Assembly (NCBI GenBank): GCA_947184155.2
Contig: CAMXCT020001377.1
Span: 1-64,000 of the forward strand
DNA from: Cladocopium goreaui
Lineage: Eukaryota > Sar > Dinophyceae > Suessiales > Symbiodiniaceae
Reading direction: 5' to 3'
Length of the DNA stretch: 64,000 nucleotides
The position numbers and the translations under genes are program-made. The stretch's first letter is position 1, and every line of letters begins with the position of its first letter. Of the stretch, positions 51,798 to 61,929 are shown piece by piece. The notes below the pieces were generated by a model. It worked only from the letters and a program-made list of their open reading frames with translations, did not search any database and was not told where the DNA came from.

Positions 51798-54520
51798 ATC
51801 TTGAGCAATCAGCTGAAGAAGATGAAGACTGGCTTGGTGAAGATACGGTGGTGCTGACTGGAGTTCCAGAAGATTTGTGGTCAGACGCTCCAGTAGATCA
51901 ACCCGCGCCTGGCAGTCCAGAAAAATGGATTGATGACCTTGCAGATAAGGTGGAGATTGAACGTTTGTGCAACATGCAGGTTTTGGTGCCACAATCGGAG
52001 TTTCAAGGAGATGTCACAGGTTCTTTGACTACAAAAATGGTCAGAGATTGACGCTTGAAGTCTTATGGAGAAGGTGAAAGTGAAAGGAAAAGATGGATGC
52101 GCAGATCCAGACTGGTGGCACGTGAGTTTGCAACAACGAAAAGATTGGACACTTTCAGTCCTGCCACTGGAACCCACACAGCAAACCTTCTGCAGTTGAA
52201 ATATCTTGGAATGAAAAGCAAAATTTGTGAAACAGCATGCAAGGAGGACTACGATGTTGTGATGGGAAGCTTGGATGTGCGTGATGCCTTTCTGCAGGTT
52301 GAACAAGACAATCCAGTAAGTGTGGTTTTGAAGGGACAGCCTTTCATCATAAAGAGAAATCTTCCAGGTCAACGTCTTGGAGCAAAACAATGGTTTTTGT
52401 GTTTGAAATCATTCTTGATGGAAAGCATGAACTTTGAGTTTTGCCCGGAGCAACCATGCTTGGCAAGAACACCTGAGGCCACGATCATGATACATGTTGA
52501 CGATATCCTTTTTGTGGGATTGAAATCTTTCTGGAACAACGTTTTTCTGAAGAAGATGAAAGAGAGATTTTCAGTGAGTCATGATGAGCTGAAAGGCCCA
52601 GGATCAAACATCACCTTCCTGAGAAGGAAAATCATGGAGGTCGAAGATGGCCTAGTCTTGGCCCCGAGTACCACTGTGGACAAGGTGGTTTCTTTGTTTG
52701 AGAGGATGTTTGGACAGGCACGATCACAGAAGGTTCCATGCGATGCAAGTATCCAGTTGCCTGACAATTCTCAAAGACTTTCAGAGAAGGATTCCAAGGG
52801 ATATCGCTCAGTTGTGGGCTTATGTCTGTATGCAGGTCGTGAAAGACCGGATTTGATGTATACCATAAAGGAGCTGGCGTCATACATGAGTGCTCCCACT
52901 TTGACTTCACTTGCACGCCTACGCAAGATGGTAGGATTCATGAAAGCTGTGGGAGACATTGGTTTGCACTTGCCATTTCCTGAAGATGGTCAAGGAAAGA
53001 TTATTTCTGGTGGACAGTGCCGATGGGTACTTGAGAGCTTCAGCGATGCCGATTGGAGTGCAAACAAGCAGACACGCCGCTCAACATCATGTGGGATACA
53101 TTTCATCAATGGATGTTTCATGTATTCAAGCAGCCGAAGTCAATGGGTTGTATCACTTAGCTCATGTGAAAGTGAACTTCACAGTTTGGTTAGCTGCGTT
53201 TGCGATGGGATATTCATCAAGGCATGTGCTGCTTTTGTGTTGAATGAACCTTTGGAACATTTTCAGTTTACCGACTCAAGCTCAGCAAGGCAATTGGCAA
53301 GCAGGCAGGGGTCAGGTAAGGTGAGGCATCTGTCAGGGAAACTGTTATGGATACAGGAGAAAACAGCTGACAATAGCTTCAAACTTCGACAGGTTCCAAC
53401 TACTTTCAACGTGGCAGGCATTGGGACGAAAGCTTTGAGCAGACAGAGGTTGTTCTATTTGGTATATGAATGTGAACTGGTTTTCATTGCAGACTTTTCA
53501 AGGGTTGGAGCAAACGAGCATGCAATCCAAGATGAGAAGAGATTGAATTCCCAACAGTTGAAAAGAATTTCCAAAACTATTTTACGCATGAGTATTGCCA
53601 TGGGAGTTGCTGGGGGTCTTGAGTCAGCAGGACCGGTTGCGGCAATGGCGCAGTCACCATGCGCAAACATGGACAATGAGACCAAGGACACATCATGGTT
53701 TTCATTTGCAATTGCGGTTTTGGTGATTTGCATTGGTACTGTGTTTCCAAAGCTGGTATTCAGAGCATGGAAGTGGATTGATGGAAAAGTCAAGAAGCTG
53801 GAATATCAAGTGTTGGGTGTTTCAAACGAGTTGGAGCAAACCCAGATCCAGTTAGCCGATCACTATGAGTATGCAGCTGATTTGAATGGAAAAATGGAAG
53901 ATTGCAACGCTTTGGCAACAGACGCGTCAAACAGAGTTGACACGGTGATGGCTAGACAGACAGGTTTTGAACAAGAAACTATTGAAGGTTTCAATGCTCT
54001 GGAGGAAACCTCAAATTGCGTGAGGTATGGATTGATGGAGATAGGTGGTTTTGTCAGGAACGCCAAACTGACAGCCGAGCAGTATCGACATATGCTGACG
54101 CAAGAGAGAGGAAACTTGGCGCTTTGGAATCATAGAAACCGTGCAGATTCAACTGACCCAACTGTACATCAGCAAGAAGATCATGAAGGAGGAGAAGAGG
54201 AAAGTCCAACAACAGACGTGGAGGATAATCAATTCAATAAACCTACTGGAATGGAAACCCTCTTACAGAACTTGAGAGCAGATCAGAACCAAACTCTTGC
54301 AGCAGAACGCTGGCATGAAGCTAGCAACATTCAGCAGGCAATTTGCCTGGCGCTAGATTCCTCTGCAGGAGATCCACCAGAGGGATTCAGTACAAGGATT
54401 TCAAATGAAATCAGAAACATATTCCAGAGGCTATACCGTTTTCACCGTAACAGAGGAGATGACGAACGTCGAGACAGATTTAAGCTTTATGTCGAAGACA
54501 TACAGAGCTTGATGGTTTGA
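51773..54520 (+). CDS. Copia RT-RNase H with C-terminal membrane and coiled-coil extension
   Basis: One frame from 51,773 to 54,520 interrupted by TGA at 52,049-52,051. RT motifs: RSRLVAREF (about 52,105), SLDVRDAFLQVEQ (about 52,270), HVDDILFVG (about 52,494). RNase H: SFSDADWSANKQTRRSTS (about 53,038), SSCESEL (about 53,160), TDSSSARQL (about 53,271). The protein then continues about 370 residues past the usual end of copia pol: a hydrophobic segment within SWFSFAIAVLVICIGTVF (about 53,697-53,765) that could span a membrane, a coiled coil (about 53,770-54,110) and an acidic tail. I do not know this extension from standard copia elements. Confidence 0.85.
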
Positions 54521-54645
54521 GAGATGGAATTCGAAAATGTTTTCACTGGATGATGCAGAATCAGACAGCAGAGCTGAAATTTGCGTTGAGAGGTGAAAAT
54601 TTATGGAGTTGTGGAATGAGCCACGCTCAAGCCACAAAGGAGGAG

Positions 54646-54672
54646 TGTGGAAATTTGTGGAGCCCACTCACA
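54646..54672 (+). repeat. Putative 3' LTR start, identical to 47,300-47,326
   Basis: Twenty-seven identical bases starting TG, directly after a purine tract AAAGGAGGAG. Downstream sequence does not match the 5' side, so the LTR is either truncated or from a diverged copy. Confidence 0.5.
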
Positions 54673-55721
54673 GTGGCACACCAAAGAGTGCCCCATCGGC
54701 ATCAGTTCACTTGTTGCTTCTAGCATTTTCCTTTGAATTGCGCGATACTAATGCAAATGTTGTAACGGGGCGAGGTGAAGATAATTTCCGCATGTGTGTT
54801 GCAGTTCCAATAGCATAAATATACCTGTTGCAGTTAGCAGTCTTTGCATGTGCGCCACCAAGAAGTGTTCGGGCAGACATTTTGCATCAAGGAGCAGTTT
54901 CTAAAACGCATTTTTTACCGCAAACAGGTAAACCAGAACGCCGGTGGTTTCACCTTTGGCCTAAGAACTATTGGACAGTTTCGACCACTACAATCCACTA
55001 CATACATATGATTTTGCCCCCTTTAAATTTTGTCATGGTTCCATTGTCCACAAAAACAAAAGCCACGGGACACCATCACTGCACATGCGAGCTGTTGTTA
55101 CTCAGATCAATGCAAAAACAACCGGCAATATCGAAGACACCCATTGCACACATCTTTGAAACAAACGAAATCTACGTGTGCTCCAATGTTTTTTCAAATG
55201 ATGCAGCCGAACCTCTTGGGGTCAGTTTTCCAAGCAGTTTTTGAAACCGAATCGATGAAAATTGGTTCCAGGAATGATCTCGTGCTCACTGATTTGGGTT
55301 GCAAGACAAATATCATCCTACAGTGCCTGATTCGCACTCTTACCAACAAGTAATCCATGAACTTTTCACACATTCGTGCTGTTTACAACCAATTTTCGGG
55401 GTTTAAAGACCAACGAGACATCCCACCGCGTTGCCATGTCATCGCTGTATGAAAATTTACGACAACTCATCACCGTGCCTTGGGGGACAGGATCTGCAAT
55501 GGGAATTATCGATTTGGAGGTTTCCTAAGTTTTGGGGGTACACCCAAATCATCCAAGTCATTAGACCATTTTAATATATTTTAATATTGAAACCTATGGT
55601 TTTGGGGATCCTCAACTTTAAGGAACCCCGATATTATTGAGTTTAATTTGAGTTTAGTTTAATTTGGATTTTGTCTGGAAATTATGGGGAAAATATCTGA
55701 AAATATCTGTCCATTAATTGG
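54673..55721. other. No gene recognised up to the assembly gap
   Basis: Short unsupported frames only. The last 250 nt become A/T-rich. It may include diverged LTR sequence. Confidence 0.35.
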
Positions 55722-55821
55722 NNNNNNNNNNNNNNNNNNNNNNNNNNNNNNNNNNNNNNNNNNNNNNNNNNNNNNNNNNNNNNNNNNNNNNNNNNNNNNN
55801 NNNNNNNNNNNNNNNNNNNNN
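55722..55821. other. Assembly gap, exactly 100 N
   Basis: The fixed length of 100 suggests a gap of unknown size, probably caused by the adjoining satellite. Confidence 0.95.
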
Positions 55822-58140
55822 AGCGTTTGGAGGGTTTTGGAGCGTTTGGAGGGTTTGAGGCGTGGCAAACGGCAGCCTTGAACGCCTATAAGAAGCCATT
55901 GCTGCGGCCGGAAGGTGCCCTTGAGCCATTGCTGTGGCCTTGTGGTGGCTTTTGCGTGCGGAAGTGGCGCGTGTTGGGCTTGTTGGGGGACCTTGTCCCT
56001 GCGGAGCTATGCGAACTTTTGGAGCGTTTGGAGGGTTTTGGAGGGTTTGAGGCCTGGCAAACGGCAGCCTTGAACGCCTATAAGAGGCCATTGCTGCGGC
56101 CGGAAGGTGCCCTTGAGCCATTGCTGTGGCCTTGTGGTGGCTTTTGCGTGCGGGAGTGGCGCGTGTTGGGCTTGTTGGGGTACCTTGTCCCTGCGGAGCT
56201 ATGCGAACTTTTGGAGCGTTTGGAGGGTTTTTGGAGCGTTTGGAGGGTTTTGGAGGGTTGTAGAAGGGTTTGAATAGGCCTGGCAAACGTGCAGAAACCT
56301 GAATCCCTTGAATAAGCCAAAAAATTTCTGCGGCCGAAGGTGCCCTTGAGCCATTGCTAGTGGCCTATGGTGGTAGCTTTTTGCGTGCGTGAGTGGGCGC
56401 GTGTTTGGCTTGTTTGGGTCACCTTGTCCTGCGGAGCTATGCGAACTTTTGGAGCGTTTGGAGGGTTTTGGAGGGTTTGAGGCCTGGCAAACGGCAGCCT
56501 TGAGCGCCTATAAGAAGCCATTGCTGCGGCCGGAAGGTGCCCTTGAGCCATTGCTGTGGCCTTGTGGTGGCTTTTGCGTGCGGGAGTGGCGCGTGTTGGG
56601 CTTGTTGGGGTACCTTGTCCCTGCGGAGCTATGCGAACTTTTGGAGCGTTTGGGGGGTTTTGGAGGGTTTGAGGCCTGGCCAACGGCAGCCTTGAACGCC
56701 TATAAGAAGCCATTGCTGCGGCCGGAAGGTGCCCTTGCGTTTGGAGGGTTTTGGAGGGTTTGGTTAGGCTTGTTGGGGTACCTTGTCCCTGCGGAGCTAT
56801 GCGAACTTTTGGAGCGTTTGGAGGGTTTTGGAGGGTTTGAGGCCTGGCAAACGGCAGCCTTGAACGCCTATAGGAAGCCATTGCTGCGGCCGGAAGGTGC
56901 CCTTGAGCCATTGCTGTGGCCTTGTGGTGGCTTTTGCGTGCGGGAGTGGCGCGTGTTGGGCTTGTTGGGGTACCTTGTCCCTGCGGAGCTATGCGAACTT
57001 TTGGAGCGTTTGGAGGGTTTTGGAGGGTTTGAGGCCTGGCAAACGGAGCCTTGAACGCCTATAAGAAGCCATTGCTGCGGCCGGAAGGTGCCCTTGAGGA
57101 GCTATGCGAACTTTTGGAGCGTTTGGAGGGTTTTGGAGCGTTTGGAGGGGTTTGGAGGGTTTGAGGCCTGGCAAACGGCAGCCTTGAACGCCTATAAGAA
57201 GCCATTGCTGCGGCCGGAAGGTGCCCTTGAGCCATTGCTGTGGCCTTGTGGTGGCTTTTGCGTGCGGGAGTGGCGCGTGTTGGGCTTGTTGGGGTACCTT
57301 GTCCCTGCGGAACTATGCGAACTTTTGGAGCGTTTGGAGGGTTTTGGAGGGTTTGAGGCCTGCGCAAACGGCAGCCTTGAACGCCTATAAGAAGCCATTG
57401 CTGCGGCCGGAAGGTGCCCTTGAGCCATTGCTGTGGCCTTGTGGTGGCTTTTGCGTGCGGGAGTGGCGCGTGTTGGGCTTGTTGGGGTACCTTGTCCCTG
57501 CGGAGCTATGCGAACTTTTGGAGCGTTTGGAGGCTTTTGGAGGGTTTGATTGCGTGCGGGAGTGGCGCGTGTTGGGCTTGTTGGGGTACCTTGTCCCTGC
57601 GGAGCTATGCGAACTTTTGGAGCGTTTGGAGGGGTTTTGGAGAGAGTTTGAGGCCTGGTAAACGGCAGCCTTGAACGCCTATAAGAAGCCATTGCTGCGG
57701 CCGGAAGGTGCCCTTGAGCCATTGCTGTGGCCTTGTGGTGGCTTTTGCGTGCGGGAGTGGCGCGTGTTGGGCTTGTTGGGGTACCTTGTCCCTTCGGAGC
57801 TATGCGAACTTTTGGAGCGTTTGGAGGGTTTTGGAGGGTTTGAGGCCTGGCAAACGGCAGCCTTGAACGCCTATAAGAAGCCATTGCTGCGGCCGGAAGG
57901 TACCCTTGAGCCATTGCTGTGGCCTTGTGGTGGCTTTTGCGTGCGGGAGTGGCGCGTGTTGGGCTTGGTGGGGGACCTTGTCCCTGCGGGACTATGCGAA
58001 CTTTTGGAGCGTTTGGAGGGTTTTGGAGGGTTTGAGGCCTGGCAAACGGCAGCCTTGAACGCCTATAAGAAGCCATTGCTGCGGCCGGAAGGTGCCCTTG
58101 AGCCATTGCTGTGGCCTTGTGGTAGCTTTTGCGTGCTGGG
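55822..58140. repeat. Satellite array, 192-bp unit, about 11-12 copies
   Basis: The landmark ACGGCAGCCT recurs at 55,869, 56,061, 56,491, 56,683 to 56,693 (shifted), 56,851, 57,660 and later, mostly 192 bp apart. A degenerate unit lies near 56,281-56,400 and several are shortened. Each unit ends in a short sub-repeat of TTTGGAG(C/G)G words. Because 192 is a multiple of three, open frames run through several units on both strands; I regard these as artefacts of the period. The array is probably longer inside the gap. Confidence 0.85.
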
Positions 58141-58177
58141 CGTGTTGGAAAAGTTCCACACCTGCGGTGGTCCCAGG

Positions 58178-58212
58178 CGCCGCCCCGGCCTTGGCGAAGG
58201 CCGGGGTCGGCG
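58178..58212. repeat. Strong GC hairpin right after the satellite
   Basis: CCCCGGCCTT pairs with AAGGCCGGGG around loop GGCG, extended by CGCCG/CGGCG with a one-base bulge. It is followed by an A/T-rich stretch. Confidence 0.6.
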
Positions 58213-58430
58213 GATAATAGTATTGTATGATATATTGAATTATTGAATTCATTATTTTTCATGGATTGGTGTGACTCTTTGATTTTCTACTGGTCGACAG
58301 CATTTTCGTAAAAGACATCGTTGATGTTGCAGATGATTTGGACTTGCTGGTATCCCCAAATCGTTGCAGCCCGCTTGTGGGGATTAAAAGATGTTAAACG
58401 CATGTGTAAGCCAAACTAGCCAAACCCTCA

Positions 58431-59777
58431 GCTGCGAGGAACAAAGGCATCGTCAACGATCCCATCGTGCTGACGGTCTATGCTACTGGTGCACCTGATC
58501 TCACCTTGATCGATTTGTAGGGTGAGCCCAGTGGGTTTCGAGGTGAAACTACTTGATTATTCGAGTGGGTCAAGTGGGCCTCAATCAATGTGACACCCGA
58601 AGCCACTCCGGTTATATATTTGGTTTTATGTCCCTATTGAATCTCATGAAATTCCCATGAAATCCTCATTAACTCCTCATGAAATCCCCATTCAAGCTCA
58701 TCAACTCCCGACTAGCTCCCTCCCCACTCCCAGTCGCATTCCAGGCCCGGTGTGACTCGGGTACCTTTGAAGGGCAGCGACCAGGCGATGGGGGCCCCTG
58801 CCTCGGTTCACTTGGCGTGGCGACCGATGGCCACGGCCCAGGTGGAGGACATTGAAAAGATCACTCGAGACATGACGTTGCACTACATCAAGGACACAAC
58901 GTCCAAGGGATGTCCTGACAAGTTGCAGATGTATGGATTTCCACATAGATGAATGAGGGATGCATGTTTTTTTGGACCTGGGCACCTTTTTTTTGGACCC
59001 GAATGATATATTTGCACACATACCTTTGGAAACAGGGGCAAGTTGTGCACTGTAAAATCTGTAAAGAACTCCTGTAGTATGCTCCGCGGTTTTGGACAGT
59101 GATCCGCCAGGATCCACGCACTATCATCCTGTGCGTGGTACCTGCCAATCAGGATGGTGCAATGCCGGTTGCACGTGTGGTTGCCTCGAGCTGTTTTCCC
59201 ACGTTTCATAGTTAGAGCATGTTAGAGCACAGAAATGAGATGAAACGAGAACATGAAATGCATTCCCATCCCATGTTCTCATGAGGTTCTCCCATTTTTT
59301 TATATTTTTTTCAGCAAATGCCATGGCATTTCTCAAAACCCCACTGAAATATCCCGTTGGTTTTCTGTGAAATCAGACTCGATCCTCGAAATCCTGGAGG
59401 ACATGTCTGTGTCGGATGCGCTTCAACTGGCCCGGCAAGTTGACCCGAACGGGGTGAGGCGCTGTATCTTTTAAGTTTTCTGCTTTTGATGAATCAGAGT
59501 GCATCAGGAGGATCCTGTGCTCATTGACAAGTGGCTTAAGTATATTTTTTTCAGCACATGGATGTCTTCCCCCAAAATCATCCTCTGAACGGCATGGATA
59601 TGTTATGATATGTCCCAAACTACCCAGAAAACAACTTGGGTTTCCCATGGAACCTGGATTTCTTCGTTGTTCAACAACGAAAGCTGCACCAGATGGCACC
59701 TCATCATCCCTGGAAGGTCCATTGGAGTCATTACCAAGATTGACATCATGGATCAAGGCACAGATGCCGTCAAGATG
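58431..59777 (+). CDS. Dynamin-family GTPase, five or six exons of the G domain (partial host gene)
   Basis: Short exons join into a G domain. Exon a (start 58,431 or 58,439, to 58,516) encodes NDPIVLTVYATG and APDLTLIDL. Exon b (58,745-58,892) continues PGVTRVPLKGSDQ, completing the G3 DLPG box, then VEDIEKITRDMTLHYIK. Exon c (59,111-59,152) is DPRTIILCVVPANQ. Exon d (59,400-59,458) is DMSVSDALQLARQVDPNGVR. Exon e (59,717 to about 59,777) is SIGVITKIDIMDQGTDAVKM, the G4 TKxD box. Introns: GT-AG 58,517-58,744; GA-AG 58,893-59,110; GA-AG 59,153-59,399; GC-AG 59,459-59,716. Acceptors are followed by G. A 57-nt in-frame stretch in exon b (58,785-58,841) may be a GC-AG mini-intron. The P-loop exon and the stalk and GED parts were not found, so the gene is partial or spread out. 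Family members remodel membranes in fission or trafficking. Confidence 0.75.
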
Positions 59778-59779
59778 TC

Positions 59780-61314
59780 ACTGGCCTCAAGTGCTGTGAG
59801 GCGTTGGAGATTTGCCGGTCAGCATTGTCGTTGGTTTCTGTGCCAACTTGAACTATGTTCACTACTGAAATCCAAGTGCTTGGGTCGAATCCAATTCATT
59901 CAACAGGTGATGGTGAATCAGCAATGACCATAGCTGCAGCTCAGTATCCACGTTGTCCTGGAAATTAGGCAGCAGAGTGCAGTTATTTTGACAGCACCTG
60001 TCCTATGCGGGGGCTGTAAGAAACACAGGTTTTCAGAGCCAGGTAGCAACTCGTCGTGAGCCTCCGCCACTTCCGAGGCTACGAGGGGAAGATATCCCAC
60101 TTCGTTGAAGCCTCGATTGGGGTCTGGTGGAGCTGACCATAGCCAGACCATGCTCATCATGATGGGTGAGTCGGTGGATTCTGGATATACAAGGCTACAT
60201 TGAAACAGAGAAACAGCAAAACAGCATGATGCGTGGGGGCAGATTGAACCTCGGGGGAGCCTGTCTGAAGCGCAAGTTTTGCTGACTGTATGGCTGCACC
60301 ACGAGGTCTGGGATATGTAGGTGTGAAAATGCGAAACCAGCAGGAGAACACTGGTGAGGGGAGAGTGTTCTGAGCATGAACTCTGGGGTGGCGGGAATGA
60401 GCAAATGGGAGAGAAGGGACATAGGTTCATGGCCAAAAAACTGAAGGTTTGGAATTTAGAATCAGTTTCTAGGTTTGTATCATGCAAATGCCCCAGGAAT
60501 CTAGAGCTGGATTTGGAAGGACACTTTCCAGTTAAAATGTTCAATGTCCAACCGGCGCAGTCAGTGTGAATTGTTCCGTTCGAAGGACATCACCAGCAAC
60601 AAACCAGTGAAGGTCTCCTTAAAGGAAGAAAGGCTCCTGCGTTCATTGCGGCGATGACAGCTGTCCCAGTTTCGCTACTATCATGCGGAGTTCTTGATGC
60701 CAGTGATGCAACATTTTGACTTATTTATGGGGTTGAAGTGTGACCAGCTGATTTCTACATCTCGACATATCTCGACCAACCAAAGTGCAAACGGATCTTC
60801 CTGATCTTACTGCCGGTGTTGCAGGGAGTGGTTCGACAATCATCGGCTTTACAACAAGCTGCCTCCAGGCCAGGGGTACAGCTGCGGCTAATTTCTGCGA
60901 AGCAGATCGGTAAAAGATGGTCCCCGTTTTTTTTTGGATGGTCATTCATGATCATTAATCCATTTTCATAGGGATTCATATACCATATATATATATACAT
61001 CCATGACTTTGTAACAACGACTGCCTTTTCACCATTCTCAAGCTTCATGCCCCCCTGGTTCGACGAGGTGTTGAGGGTTGTGGCCTTTGGTTCAGGTACT
61101 TCTTGGTTTGGTTTGGTTTGCCCGGCTCACTGTGGTGCATCCCTTCCCTACCTGTTGGCCCTGTTCCTTTCCGGCCTGTGTCTTGGGGTGGTGTTGACTT
61201 TGGGTTTTGGATTTTACCTGTCCTTCTGGTTTTTCCATAACTCTTCTGTCACTCCATCTCCACCTCAATCCTCTCATCGCCCCAGGGCTCCATCTAGGCT
61301 CCTTGCCTATCTGT
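59780..61314. other. No gene recognised
   Basis: Could include dynamin introns. There is an AT microsatellite at about 60,984-61,000. Short frames are unsupported. Confidence 0.35.
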
Positions 61315-61929
61315 ATGAGCGCCCGCTCCATCCTGGTCAACGCGATTAGGAGCGCGGTTGCTAGCCTTCGGGCAATTGCCAGCAGTCTCGAGGCTGCCCT
61401 GAACGGAGCTGAGGCCGTATCCTCTGCCATTGCTGGCCCTGAGGCCCCTGTGACAGTAGCCTCATTGGAATTGGACTTAGAGGCATCTGCTATCTCTGCT
61501 TTTTCCGCTGGGGCCTCCTCTGGACCTTCAGCTTCCCGCACTTCGAGCCACGACGAGGTTGCTCAGCTTCTTACTGCTGCCCCTCCTGCTTGTCATCAAA
61601 TCTGTGCCGCCTTGCAGTGCCCCCCTGAGGAGAAGAGAGCCAGGACCCAGAGAGCTTGGGAAGCTGGCTTGTGGGCAAAGGCCACTCTCACCGGTCAGAT
61701 CGACCGTCCCCGGCCTACCCCAAAGCTCGACAAGAGGCCCACTGTCTACATCATCTTGCGGGCCCCCAGTGTCTCTCGCCCAACCAGGGTATGTACCTCT
61801 GCGGAATACTTCCAGCTCATCCCCAGGTTCACTCCAGAATCTGTCTCTCACTCATTCCCCTCGCTGGCAGAGGGAAAGGTGTATTGCCTGGCCGCTGGAG
61901 TTGATTTTCCTGAACATAGGTCTCAATGA
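61315..61929 (+). CDS. Retroelement-associated ORF, 204 aa
   Basis: First ATG at 61,315 in a frame open from further upstream. Residues 1-75 are Ala/Ser-rich and helical. Residues 80-200 look like a compact domain (EVAQLLTAAP, CAALQCPPEEKRARTQRAWE, RPTVYIILRA, FPSLAEGKVYCLAAG). Family not recognised. Its TGA overlaps the next ATG as ATGA (61,926-61,929), so translation of the two is probably coupled. With the next ORF it most likely forms the 5' part of a retroelement that continues past the window. Confidence 0.6.
   Translation: MSARSILVNAIRSAVASLRAIASSLEAALNGAEAVSSAIAGPEAPVTVASLELDLEASAISAFSAGASSGPSASRTSSHDEVAQLLTAAPPACHQICAALQCPPEEKRARTQRAWEAGLWAKATLTGQIDRPRPTPKLDKRPTVYIILRAPSVSRPTRVCTSAEYFQLIPRFTPESVSHSFPSLAEGKVYCLAAGVDFPEHRSQ

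Larger units (their letters stand above)
47300..54680 (+). mobile_element. Nearly complete Ty1/copia-type LTR retrotransposon
   Basis: Order Gag, protease, integrase, RT, RNase H on one strand, which is diagnostic for copia rather than gypsy. A 27-base identical word beginning TGTGGAAATTTG lies at 47,300-47,326 and 54,646-54,672. The second copy is preceded by AAAGGAGGAG, a purine tract expected next to a 3' LTR. Beyond these 27 bases the two ends differ, so full LTRs are not demonstrated. The coding part is broken by two in-frame TGA codons and one frameshift. Confidence 0.75.

Noticed and set aside
31182-54520. Alternative genetic code (TAA or TGA as sense)
   Set aside because: Normal use of all three stops at ends of other ORFs and decay in neighbouring repeats make simple mutation more likely.
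55822-58262. Long frames on both strands inside the satellite
   Set aside because: They arise because the 192-bp period is a multiple of three; mirrored frames on both strands and lack of any motif argue against a protein.
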